From: Plazaster borealis
Lineage: Eukaryota > Echinodermata > Asteroidea > Forcipulatida > Labidiasteridae
Assembly: GCA_021014325.1 (NCBI GenBank)
Contig: CM037474.1
Location: forward strand, 2,236,501-2,300,500
Length of the DNA: 64,000 nt
Direction: 5' to 3'
Made by a program: the position numbers and the translations under genes. The notes below the pieces were generated by a model, which was not told where the DNA came from, searched no databases, and saw nothing but the letters and a program-made list of their open reading frames with translations. Positions 41,691 through 53,606 of this stretch are shown piece after piece (the stretch's first letter is position 1; the number at the start of each line of letters is the position of its first letter).

Positions 41691-42960
41691 CATGGAGTCC
41701 TAACCTCACAAGTGAACAAGTCTAGGCTTTCCACTCAGGCAAACATTTGTGTTTTCCACTCCGGCAAACATAAGCTGTGCTGTATACTAACAGTTGCTGG
41801 ACCGGAACACACTGTATTCAACCTGTGGTCTAGTCGAGATTTTCTTGCAATTCATGCGCTATGTCACTGTTTGTGTTTGATTCGCTACAAAATCTTACTC
41901 AGCGGAGACATTTTCTTAGCAGTGTTTTCAGCTTAAAATCAACTCCAATAAAGCTGCGTACCGGTAAGCACATTCTTTTCCTCAACCATAGCGGAATCAT
42001 TTGCTCAAGCGTATTTCATGAGCATTCAAGAAAATTTGACGGCATTTTGAATGCGATCCGATAGATTTACAGTGTTTGGTCGCTCGCTGTTTGTGAGTTA
42101 GCGTGCCTTTTAGCTTGGCCAACTGTAAACAGCATGACGAAATAGAAATTCTGCTAAGAGCTGCTCCGTAAACAGAAAGCGTCTGCTCACAGGCTTTAGG
42201 AAGTTGGCCTGTGGTGATCGAGAAGCACCTTGGATAAGCCAACAAGTGAATTATATACCAGTTGACTTTCAGCTTATTTTATGTACATGTACATGATGCC
42301 AGGAAAAGGCACATAGTTTGACTGTAGATACTGTGGACTGAGGGAACAATATTGTGTGTGTGTGTAACTGTAACTGTCCATTGCTGGTAACATCCGATCC
42401 AATTTTATGCTAGAAGTAGAAAACATAACAGACTTTTTTCAGCATCTTCATAACACTCTTAATTGAATGGGTTAAATTATTTAGAAATATTGATTATACA
42501 GTAATGAATGTTTTTGTACATTTATGCATGATACATTGTTTTTTTGTCAGCTACTGCCATTGGGTTTTGGGCTAGTTTTGAAGCACCTTTTTGCACTTTT
42601 ACCATTGAAAAGTTCAAAATCTCACATTAGCTGCAGCCTAAATAATAATTTGTATCTGAAAAAACCTCTTATTTTATTAAAATAGCTTTTATAAAGACAA
42701 TCAGTAGACACACGCCAGTCTTCTGAAAGAAAGCATGTAAGTTTAAACAATTTTATGTTGATACAGGTATGAAGCTCCTAATGTAAACCTTATAAAGCAA
42801 GTCTAGTGTAGATACACAGAATGAAAGAAATGAAATAATTTGTGAATTCCTAGCTATTTTATTTCATTTCAAGAGTTGATAATCGGGGCAAGTAACTGGA
42901 ATTGAACCCTCACTATTTAAATGAATTTGTGCTTAAAATTTTCACTGACAATAATGGCCC
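41691..42960. other. Intergenic stretch
   Basis: Words near 42090–42200 ('gttagcgtgcctttt', 'ctgctaagagctgctcc', 'aaacagaaagcgtctgctca') echo the element at 42960–43255, probably a related copy. Confidence 0.4.
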
Positions 42961-43255
42961 AATTTCAAAAAGCTGTTTACCGGTAGGCAGATGTTTGCGT
43001 TTACTAAAGCAGAGAAATATGCGTAAACAACAATTTATTCAATAAAGAAACAAGAAGATTTCGCGACGAGTGTGCACGTTCACAATGGATTTGCATTGTT
43101 GTTGCGTGCATCGCTCATCAGCTTACAAGATCCGCCGGTAAGCTAGCGTGCCTTTTTCTCTGCTTTAGGTGAGCAGTGATTTTAGAGATAGAACTTCTGC
43201 TATTGGCTGATCTGTAAGCAGGAAACGTCTACTGACATTGTTTATAAAATTTGGC
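42960..43255. mobile_element. Element of the GGCCCAATTTCAT family
   Basis: Left 'ggcccaatttcaaaaagctg', right end 'ttataaaatttggct' as an imperfect inverse. Non-coding. Confidence 0.55.
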
Positions 43256-43291
43256 TCGGGTAGAAGTTTAAATCGTTGGGTGATCAGTTAT

Positions 43292-43429
43292 AAGGCCGTG
43301 TCTCGAATTGGCGGCTACAACTACGGCTACGGCTAGATTTCAGCGTCATCATGCATTGAAGTATAGGACGTCCTTAGCAACACCCTAAGCAACGGTCGTA
43401 GCCAGAGCGGCCAATTCGGATACGGCCTT
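43292..43429. mobile_element. 138-bp inverted-repeat element (AAGGCCGT ends)
   Basis: Left AAGGCCGTGTCTCGAATTGG, right end (reversed) AAGGCCGTATCCGAATTGGC. A lone right end of the same family is at about 46410–46435. Confidence 0.75.
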
Positions 43430-44136
43430 GGTTAGAAAAGCATTTGAAACGAGTCAATCTGCTGCTGTTTCAGTGCTAGTGGAATATCCAGCAAAGACAC
43501 CCCTCCCCCCTTACAAATCCTTGGCTAAAAACCCTACATATTCCACTGTACAGTGCACTTTGTGTATACTTACAACTCTGTTTGCATTTTGCAAATAACA
43601 CAGCACTTGGGAGGATAAATTTGCACTTTTGTTCGTATTCGTTCAATACGTGAGGTTCATGCATCATTTGAAATTAAATACTGTATCTAATTGTAAATTA
43701 ATATTAACGGTCAATCTTAGACATTGTGCGTTCTTCATTTTGATATCGAAAAGGTAGTTAGTTTGCAAATCAAGAAACATCACTAGACAGTAGAACATGT
43801 ACATGTATTATATGCTAATAAGCATTGGTCATTATTAAAGATACTAAATACTTATGTGCAAACCAATTACCGGTATTTAACCACCATCAAAGTTCAGCTT
43901 TCTTGAAAGCTATTTTTTTACTTACTAGCAAAAGTGGGAAGTGATCGTTAAAAGAATAATAATAATATGTTACACCTCCTCGAATTCTGATAAACATACC
44001 AAACATTTCATGCAAAATTTGTTGGCTGATTGCAGTCCTAGAATAATTTGGAGTGATTTGCATTTAGATTGTATTTCAGTATTTCATGGTATTAATAAAA
44101 GTCCTTCCCTGTTTTAGACTCTGCAGGATCCGTAAA

Positions 44137-44316
44137 TAGACCTTTATCATGGGGCATCCATCTTGTATCACGCCCATTAAAATCAGTGTAACCAAAGTGA
44201 GGCGGGAAGGGCAAATAGTCTGGTCCATTTTTGGTCTAGATTTGAATCAGTATCTGTTATTACTATTGCACACACAGGGAACTTGACCAAGATGGTGTCG
44301 GCATGATAAAGGTCTA
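44137..44316. mobile_element. 180-bp inverted-repeat element (TAGACCTTTATCAT ends)
   Basis: Exact 14-bp terminal inverted repeats, TAGACCTTTATCAT at 44137–44150 and ATGATAAAGGTCTA at 44303–44316. Boundaries are compatible with a TA target site. Non-coding. Confidence 0.85.
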
Positions 44317-44489
44317 AACTCCCACAACTTAGTAATAAGAATGTGTGACTGTTTATCATGTGCAAGTGTGTATACTTAGAAAACGAAATCTAATTTTATT
44401 TTGAGCTGCATATTTCGAGTTTGTACTGTCATTTCAAACCTGCTTAACTACCGTTTTCTTGTGATTTTTTAAAAGGTGTATTTCTTCTC

Positions 44490-44523
44490 CTGAAGATGAT
44501 CAGAGCATACTGATCGAAACATT
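44490..44523 (+). ncRNA. Hammerhead-ribozyme-like motif (Penelope type)
   Basis: CTGAAGA, stem TGATCAG against CTGATCG (6–7 bp) with a small loop, then GAAAC and ATT in place of GTC. A decayed second 'atcgaaacattgagttgtt' follows at about 44676–44694. Confidence 0.5.
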
Positions 44524-44694
44524 GTCTTGGTTCAAGATGCTCCTGTTTGTTATCTAGAAAGATCTACTCCTCTTGTTTATTTCCCTCACCGATAGAGGGC
44601 ACTATCAACCATGAACCGCTATCACCCTAAGTACGGAAGACATCAATAACAGGAGGGTTTTGAACCAGACTAATCGAAACATTGAGTTGTTAAC

Positions 44695-47600
44695 CTCCAG
44701 TTTTTTTCAGAACGGTATCAACTCATATAAAGAGAGATTCCTCCTGTACATGTACATCGTGTTACCGCAAACCTTACATAGATTAGATTGTATCTTTCCT
44801 ATGTGAAGTTTCAAAACCTTGCTTAACGTTTTCTTACTTTGTATGCCTAAACTGTTCGGGGAAGAAATTTCAAAACAATTTTGCTCCTACCAATCATAAA
44901 TTCTTTTTCATGTTGTGTTATTGCTATCAAATATCCCTTCTTTTTCATGTTCTCTTTGTTCTGTTATTTTTCTTTTTCTTGATTTTAAATCACGTTGGGA
45001 CACACTCGACATTCTTTTAACATAATCATTTGATGCACAGTCACAGGACCCAGAAATTTATTATCTGCTTTTTATCACAGAATACTGTGAAAGTTGTATT
45101 ATTTCTCTTAATTTCTTTTTTACGTGTATTTGCAATACTATCTCTCATTTATTTGTGTTAAACGTGATAATGAAGTTGGGTAAAAAGTTTGAACTCTCTA
45201 GAGAATATACTGAACTTAACTTGACTGATGAGCTTAAATTTATTTTTATAAAAGGTGTTCAATGGACCTTTTTTGTTTTTGTTAACAAAGTTTGTATGGG
45301 CAGCCTTGACTAGCGCAACATTTTAAAACTGGCACAAATTTTCCGTAAACAAAACACTGAAACCCGTCGCTATGAAGAATAATATTAAGTACATCTGATT
45401 TGGTTTTATGCGGTTCAGAGATTTGGCTAAAATGGTAGAATTTGTAATAAATGATGAAATATTGTATTTTGTGGCAGTGAAGGTTGCATGTACTTTTGCC
45501 AACCACTGAATGGTGAAACTCTTGGACATCACAAAAGAAAGGTCCAAACACCTGGATGCTGATTATTAAGATTCTTGTTATATAACCTGTTAAAAACATG
45601 GTAAATTTTGATTCAGTCATAATTGTGTAACTTGTTTCTTTTCTTGTTTTCTTTTTGTTTACACTTAGAGGAACTATCTTGTCCTTTCCCTGGATGATTT
45701 AGTTGCATGGAATTTTCACCCTTGATCCTGGAAATAAAGTCAGATGTAAAGAGTCCATGCATTATTGTCTTTAAAAGGAATTATTGTGGTACCTTTAACA
45801 CATTTTTTTAAAAGTCTGATGGTTTCGCAAAAGATGGTAATCTTTCATTTGAAAACAAGTTTTGACAGCATAGTTTTGAAAAGTATATTATTAAATTGAA
45901 TTAACTCTTAAATGAGCTTTTGTTACAAAACAAAGGTTGTTATTTTCTTTGAGTACAGAATATTTTGTGTCATAAAAAAACTATAGGTAGAGTGTATGTT
46001 TAAACAAAAACGGGAACCCAAAATAAACAAACTCCCAACACACATAAAATGAAGCTCAATTTTAACAACTTTATTTGATAGAAATAAGATTCTGGTGTAT
46101 GTCTGTATGATATGTGTTGTCAGTCTTGAATATAGAAATATTAATAAAACATGAATGAATGAATTCTACATAAGGCTACAGACTTGATATTATTGCATCC
46201 AGAAAGTGTTCTCAGAGTTGATGTGTTTATATCAAGGATATGGGCTTATAATAGTTGTTCAAGCTTTGTTTTTACTCCCTATTTATATTTTGGGGAATTA
46301 TTTAAACAATCAGAGAGACTGTTGATAAAACTCCTTTTGGGTAAAGGCTGTTAGAATTGCTAGGGGAGTCTAGGCTACTCGGCAACTTATGTTAGCGCGG
46401 TGACGCAGTTAAAGCCGCTAATTCGGAAACGGCCTATAATTATTCGACCATTAAATTGAAATGGCGCCCTCAATGTTGCCACTCGTCAACTTATACGTTA
46501 GCGCGGAAACCTCAATGTTGCCACATCGCGTTCGTATTAGGCTCATGAAATCCTTTGCATGTAGGCCTAGTAAAAATTTTAATGCGTTGTTTTACAAATT
46601 ATCAACTTCCAATTAGATAAATACTTCAAAAGAATATAATTATACGTTGAATAAGGACAGACAACAGCGTTTAGAAATCATAGTCCTTCAGAAATTTCCC
46701 ATGTTCTTTATGGGCCACCGTAATCCAGATTCTTTCCCACGCACAGAGCGCAGGCCAAATTATTAACAGTAATATTCCAGGTAAATGAAGCGGAACTTAG
46801 GAACCTTTGAAACCTAACCAGCTGTGTCTTTTGTTTTAAGTTATGGTCGGACGGAACTAAAAGGAGTGAAAAACAGCCTTCTCTTTATAGTGATCTGATT
46901 TCCGAAGGCCCTCGAAAAAATAATCAACAATAACGACGGTGACCTTTGGACTCTTCTGTTTGGTGGCAGGGAAATCCCCTTTTTGTTTACGTATTTTTTC
47001 CTCCTAATTCTTTGTTGGGACTTTTATCAATAGATGCCAAAGTGGACTGGCAGAATTTGGCTTAGTTTGCCCTTTAATAAGCAGTCTGGTATTACGATCA
47101 CCAGCCGCATGCCTCTATTGCCTACCAAGTGAAGACTGAGTAAACACTTGAAGGAAGTAATTATTTCTGGACCTAAACACGAAGTGTGGACAATTTTATT
47201 GTGCTAAGATTTTGTTTCCTTCTATTCTACTATTTCTTCCGACTTGTTAGAATGAAGTAATTGTGTTTTTTTACCATTGCATGTATTGCACTAGATTTGT
47301 TAATGCTTATGCATCTGCTGATATTTTGAACATTTAAGACGGTCCCTGTATAATTAATAGAAAAGTTTAACTTAACAGAAGATCGTACCACTTTTTAAAA
47401 AGGGTACTGAAATTATTTCAAAGGGAAGTATTAGCTAGTTAGATTACATTACGTCAGTTAAGAAGTCTGGAGCACATCGTTTTTATTTTATCCCATCAAT
47501 TTCCATGTAAAGATAATAGCAAATAAGTAACCTTTTACCTATTTCAACTAGATCGCAACTTTGACTAAGGTTGGCTTCTTACCCACCCTTTTGGTTGGTA

Positions 47601-48987
47601 GGCCTACTCGTAAAATGGTATATTCCAAAAGTTACTTCCGGGTGTTGTCATGTGTCACGACATGGATTCGTAAATTATCGTCTGCTGTATTAGTTTGGCA
47701 TGTATCTGGTTTCTGAGTGCTCGTTGGTTGCGGTGCCAGGCCGTCCTGTCTTCCTCTTTTCTTGCTGTTCTGCCATTTTGTGTAAGCTACTGACTGTGGT
47801 GATGTGTGAACGAACCGTGAGTGTACACGTGAGGATTTAGTACATTTAGGTAAGGGTACAAATTCGTATTTTATCAGTAGACACTTCAATCATTCTTGAA
47901 TGTTTGTGTGACCATAGAGAAAGGACCGTGTGACATGGTGTGTGCAGTGAGTGTGTGTCACTGCATACATGGCATAAGGCATGCTGTGCCGAGTGACATT
48001 AACCATAGCCCAGAGCAAGGACGTCTACCCTCTTTTAACCCAGCAACGCTGTATTGGTTGTATAAATCCTTTTGCAGCCCAATTTGGACTAAACTGGGAT
48101 GGTGTGGAAAGTGACGTCAACAGTCAGGTGGATAAGGTGCCAAAGAAAAGAGAAAAGTGCACTATTGACTGTCATGACTGTCTAACATTAACAATCCATG
48201 GTCTTCTAGACAACAATTTAAACTGACTGCAGAGTTCAAAAGTCGTATTTTATCAGTAACAGTAGTTCATTCTTCAATGTTTGACCATAGAGCAAGGACC
48301 GGTTTGACTGACTCTGTAACTGTGAGTGCTTTGTGTGTGTGATGAGGCATGCTATGCAGGGCCAGTGCCCATATTTACACAATGATAAGCATATTGACTA
48401 ATGATTGACAGTGTTGTATTCAAACCTCATGTCAAAGTCCGAGACCGAGACCTACTTTCTACTACTATAGACCGAGACCCAAACCGATACCTTGATTGAA
48501 AAAAAATTACACTTTGTAAAACAATTTTTTAACTAGAGATTTAGTGTTTGTTGGATCAAACACTAGGTGTTCGGATTTCATTGGGGTCAGTGTTGTGTCA
48601 ATGTGTGAAATATTTTATTGAGTCGATGAAAAAATTGCTGATAGCTTTTGAAATTTCAAAGTGTAAATCAATTACGTGTATACATTTAGTTTACACGGGA
48701 AATAAATGCTAACATTCCTACTTAAGACTGCATTGAGCTCTAGAACGTGTATTAATTGAACATTCTGTTTCAATGTCATGTAAATATTAATAAACTGTAC
48801 TGTATACAAGACTTTTACTGACAATTCAAAAAAGAGCCTCTTAATATATATATTTCGAATAGAGGGCGCTCCATGCATTAAAGTAGCTTAACAACATCGC
48901 TCCCCTGAAATCTTCATCAAAATCAATTCTACGACCCTATTTTACATCTGGGCTGTTCATCTAAGTTAACACAATCAACGTTAGGCC
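44695..48987. other. Intergenic stretch left of the LINE
   Basis: AT-rich. About 47865–48000 and 48240–48365 share text in direct order ('cgtattttatcagta', 'tgaccatagag', 'aaggaccg', 'aggcatgct'), a loose tandem duplication. No gene recognised. Confidence 0.45.
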
Positions 48988-49902
48988 ATGGATGATTCAT
49001 CTGAAACAAAGAAAACCACAAGAAGTGCAAAAGATAAGAGAAAAAAGAGCCCAAAATCCAACCTGACTGCACCAACAACTGGAGACTCCGACCAAGATGG
49101 CTGCCATTGTACTTGTCGAGAAGCCATCTTGGATATACATGTCAAACTGGACAAGATTCTCCAAAATCTTGACACCATTGGAACTCGAGTGACTGATCTG
49201 GAGGTCAAATATCATGAGATAAACTCCAATGTTAAATCCAACACCAATAACATTGACGATCTAATATCAACGGTAGAGGGGCTTGACAGTAGATGCACTG
49301 AACTGACACGTCATATTAACAACAGAGCTGATACCTGTGCACTCGACTTCAAGAAACTTGATGACAAAATGGATGACCTTCAAAACAGAAGTAGGCGAAA
49401 TAACATCGTAATCCATGGAGTCCCTGAAAGAGCTGAAGGAGATCAAACCTGCGAAGATTTTGTATCTACCTTTTTCAGTGAGCATATGAAGCTGGACGGC
49501 GGCTCCAATATTGAAATAGAACGGGCACATCGCACCCCTGGTTCCGCCAGTCGGCGATCTTCAACCGCAGACACATCTAACAATCAACAATCCAGATCCA
49601 GACCAAGACCTATCCATTGCAAGCTACTTCGCTACGCAGATCGTCAATACATACTAAAGAATGCAGCCAGATGTCTTAAGCACAATCAATACAAGGGTGC
49701 TAACATTTTTATCTCCGATGATGTAACCAACCGAGTAAGAAACGGCCGGAAAGAGCTGCGAGAGAACCATCTACCGGGCATATGCAGAGATGAGCGGGTC
49801 AGCTTCGCATACATCCCGATGTCCATCCCAGCAGTCATCAGTTACAAGCTTCACACGGGTCAATTCAAATCCTTCCGTCTAGGGGGACCGAGCCCATTCT
49901 AA
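48988..49902 (+). CDS. LINE ORF1 (RNA-binding chaperone protein)
   Basis: 304 residues, intact. Basic N-terminus; heptad-like helical stretch at about 45–125 (likely coiled coil); then RSRRNNIVIHGVPE near 132–145, the start of the RRM-like part in LINE ORF1 proteins; then a basic C-terminal half. In LINEs this protein binds element RNA and acts as a chaperone. ORF2 of the same element follows 157 bp downstream. Confidence 0.85.
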   Translation: MDDSSETKKTTRSAKDKRKKSPKSNLTAPTTGDSDQDGCHCTCREAILDIHVKLDKILQNLDTIGTRVTDLEVKYHEINSNVKSNTNNIDDLISTVEGLDSRCTELTRHINNRADTCALDFKKLDDKMDDLQNRSRRNNIVIHGVPERAEGDQTCEDFVSTFFSEHMKLDGGSNIEIERAHRTPGSASRRSSTADTSNNQQSRSRPRPIHCKLLRYADRQYILKNAARCLKHNQYKGANIFISDDVTNRVRNGRKELRENHLPGICRDERVSFAYIPMSIPAVISYKLHTGQFKSFRLGGPSPF

Positions 49903-50059
49903 GCTAAATATTCAAGTTCTGTCATATTTTTGTAAATGTTTTGTTCATTCTTAGTTATCTGTGTATGGATGGCAGCGAAATCAAAGACAGCGAAATCAAA
50001 AACTTTGAGTTTGTTTTCTATATTGAGGGGAAATTTTGTAAAGATTCAATTAAATCTAA

Positions 50060-50545
50060 ATGACAACGGAACAACAAAATGATCGGGAGACTTTCTTTGA
50101 TGTTCACTCAAGTATAGATCCAGATATCAACCTAGATACTCCAAGTACCACTTGTACCTATTTTGACACGAATCAATTTCTTGACACCTATCGTTCCAAT
50201 ACAGATATAAAATTGTTGCATTTTAACTCACGTAGTCTAAGTAAAAATATATGTAATATTCGAAATTTTCTGGAACTTCTTGAAATTTCCTTTCCCATTA
50301 TTGGTATAACTGAGTCATGGTTAAAAGACATAAACGATCCACTTATTAAAATTCCAGGTTACTGTATTGAAGGTGTTTGCCGACAAAATAAGCGAGGTGG
50401 TGGAGTTGCTCTTTACATAAAAGAAGAATACAATTATGTTTTGCGAAATGATATATGCGCTTCTAATATTTCGGAATTTGAAGCATGTTTTATTGAAATT
50501 GAAAACCCAGTAACAGGCAACATTATTATTGGAATCGTGTATTAA
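50060..50545 (+). pseudogene. LINE ORF2, N-terminal endonuclease part, cut by a stop
   Basis: 161 codons of an apurinic-type endonuclease: LLHFNSRSLSKN, IGITESWL (catalytic Glu) and KRGGGVALYIKE. A TAA at 50543–50545 interrupts the domain right before the expected 'PP' stretch; the sequence downstream continues in the same frame from PPDTSNV, so a single nonsense change separates the parts. Confidence 0.85.
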
Positions 50546-53053
50546 CCTCCTGATACTTCTAATGTGACCTTTACTGAAGCCTTTAATGACATTCTTAAAC
50601 TCGTGAACACAGAAAAGAAAAAGTGCTATGTAATGGGGGATTTTAACATCAACTTGTTGAACTCGGATACAGACAACCTGGTGCAACAATTTATTAACAT
50701 GCTGTACACCAATTCATTTTATCCTATCATTGATAAACCAACTAGAATTACCAGTGAAACTGCTACTCTGATTGATAATATCCTCACTAATAATTACTCT
50801 AATCACTCTGCTGGTGTTTTAATTACTGATATTAGTGATCATTTACCTGTTTTTATGGTTATCGATAATAGTAAACCTGAGGTTTTAAAAAATGTCAAAA
50901 ATATTAAGCGTAACTTTTCAAAACAAAACATCGTTTACTTTACTAAGGAAATTAATGACACTAATTGGGACTTTATAGACCAGACCCATGATGTAAATCG
51001 AGCATATGATCAATTCCTGGATAATGTACTCCATATTTATGACAAATGTTTTCCTTTTCAAGAGTATAAACGCTGTATAAATAAAACTAAATCACTGTGG
51101 CTAACTGAAGGTCTGTATAACTCAATCAAAAGGAAGAATTCACTGTATAAAAAGTACCTTGATAATCCAACATCTCAAAACAAATGTGTCTATGTAAGGT
51201 ATAAAAACAATCTAACATGTCTAATAAGAACTGCAAAACAAAACTTTTTCATCAACAAGTTTAAGCAAGAGAAAGATAACATTAAAGGGACATGGAAAAT
51301 CATTAACTCTCTACTTTGTAAATCTAAGATAAAAAAAGATCCTTCATATATTGTTAATAATGACTTCAAGACAAGTAATGATGAAGATATTGCTGATGTT
51401 TTCAATGACTATTTTGTAAACATTGGTATCAATATAGCTCAGAATTTACCATTGTCTGAACATTCTTTCCAGTCCTTTCTGGGAGACAGACGTAACCACT
51501 CGATTTTTTTTGACCCAATCACTGAATTGGAAACCTCTTTTGTCATCTCTAAACTTCCCACCGGTAAGGCCCCAGGTAGTGATGGCTTAAGTTCTTTTGT
51601 TATGAAGAAAGCAAAGAATGTCTTGGCAAAACCATTATCAATGCTCTTTAACAAGTCTTTTTCCAGTGGAGCTTTTCCAGACAGTCTAAAAATAGCAAAA
51701 GTTGTGCCTATACACAAGAAAGGCTGTAAACACGACGTCGGTAATTATAGACCTATCTCAATACTCTCGGTTTTCTCTAAAGTTTTTGAAAAGATAGTCT
51801 ATAAGCGCCTTATCTCTTTTATTGACAAACATGGTATCCTATCTGAATCACAATACGGCTTCAGAGCGCATCGCTCAACTGTATTAGCCATTGCAAGTAT
51901 GCTAAATAAAATTGTTAATGCAATTGACAATAAGCAGTTTTCGATTGGCATCTTCCTTGACTTGTCCAAAGCGTTCGACACGGTAAATCACAATATTCTT
52001 ATCAATAAGCTAGAGCATATTGGTGTTAGAGGCTTACCTCTGGATTGGTTTAGAAGCTACTTAACAAATAGGAAACAGTTTGTTTCATTCAAATCTAAAA
52101 CTTCCTCTGATAGATATATCTCTTGTGGAGTTCCACAGGGCTCGGTACTGGGTCCGTTGTTGTTCCTTATTTATATAAATGATATTTGTAATTCTTCCAA
52201 CACGATCTCTTTTTGCTTATTTGCAGACGACACTAGCCTTTTATATAATCATAATGATGTTGATATTGGTATACAAAACCTAAATTTAGAACTAGTTAAA
52301 ATAAGCAACTGGCTTTTAGCAAACAAACTGACAATTAATCTCCTTAAAACTAATTATATGATATTTAGTTCTAGACAAAGAAAGTATATCAAAACTGCAT
52401 CTCTCTTTCTCAATGGCACTATTCTGAAACAAACTAAAAACTTTAAATTTTTAGGAATTTATATTGATGAGAACCTCTCTTGGACTAAACATATAGATGC
52501 GCTAGCTGGTAAAATCTCTAAAATTGTTGGTGGTATGAATAGACTGAAATATATACTGACACGAAGCAGTCTTTTAATATTGTATAATTCATTAATTCTT
52601 CCCTATGTAAATTATGCGATACTGTCTTGGGGATACTCAACTTCTCAATGTAACAAGCTTTTCTTGCTACAAAAGAAAGCTATTCGTATTATTACAAAAA
52701 ATAGTTATCTTTCACATACGGCCCCATTATTTTCTGAAGTTAAAGTGCTTAAATTCAATGATCTGTATCGCCTAAACTTGGGTTCATTTATGTTTAAATA
52801 TAAAAGTGGCCTACTGCCGACAAACTTCAATAATATGTTTTCTTTAGCATCGTCTCTGCACTGCCATGCCACTCGTAGAGCATTGAAGCGTAATTTATAT
52901 GTAAACTATAGCCGAACCTCACTTCATAACAACAGTCTTAGACAACGTGGTATTGCATATTGGAACAGTCTTAACATGAACCTAAAGCTGTCTGTATCAT
53001 TACATACATTTAAAAGAAAACTAAAACATCATCTGTCTAATTCGTATTTGTAA
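50546..53053 (+). pseudogene. LINE ORF2, rest of endonuclease and reverse transcriptase
   Basis: Open in the same frame after the stop (first ATG at 50564; 829 residues). It holds the endonuclease end (VMGDFNIN and ITDISDHLP) and a full reverse transcriptase: GKAPGSDGL, NYRPISILS, SQYGFR, LDLSKAFDTVNH, GVPQGSVLGPLLF and the catalytic FADD at about residue 552. A tail with SHTAPLF and W.SL follows. Non-LTR type, closest in feel to CR1/L2/Jockey-superfamily elements; the clade cannot be fixed by eye. The protein could not be made whole because of the upstream stop. Confidence 0.88.
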
Positions 53054-53196
53054 TGAATTTATCATATCAACCTTCATTTAAATAATCTAGTCTCTGCTGT
53101 CATCCTGTACTCTGTTTATTTTTGGTTATTGCATTTATGTATTTTGTATTTTGTACTCTAGTTTTGTCTGTCCTTTGTTCAATGTCTGTCCAATAG

Positions 53197-53606
53197 GGAA
53201 AAACTCAAAAGCATTGAGCTTCTTTCTTTCCCTACACGCTGACAGGATGTATATATTAACAAGATTCCTTTGTACAAGTAAACGTAATATCATAATATAC
53301 ATATATTGTGTATTAATTCTGAAAAGTAATAATGTATGTACCTTATATATTCTGTTAGTGTGAAATAAATGTCAATGTCATGTCATGTTTCTTTTACTTC
53401 CGGAAAAACTCAAAAGCATTGAGCTTCTTTCTTTCCCTACACGCTGACAGGATGTATATATTAACAAGATTCCTTTGTACAAGTAAACGTAATATCATAA
53501 TATACATATATTGTGTATTAATTCTAAAAAGTAATAATGTATGTACCTTATATATTCTGTTAGTGTGAAATAAATGTCAATGTCATGTCATGTTTCTTTT
53601 ACTTCC
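53197..53606. repeat. Direct tandem duplication of the LINE 3' tail (2 × 205 bp)
   Basis: 53197–53401 and 53402–53606 are almost identical, both ending '..tttcttttacttccgg'. Confidence 0.92.

Larger units (their letters stand above)
48988..53606 (+). mobile_element. Nearly full-length non-LTR retrotransposon (LINE)
   Basis: Two-ORF layout with ORF1, a 157-bp spacer, ORF2 and a 3' UTR ending in short repeats 'aatgtcatgtcatg'. The 5' boundary is uncertain (somewhere left of 48988). The 3' end abuts the CTTCCGG-type repeat region. Confidence 0.85.

Noticed and set aside
47632..47889. 85-codon minus-strand frame.
   Set aside because: No family resemblance; overlaps a loose tandem duplication.
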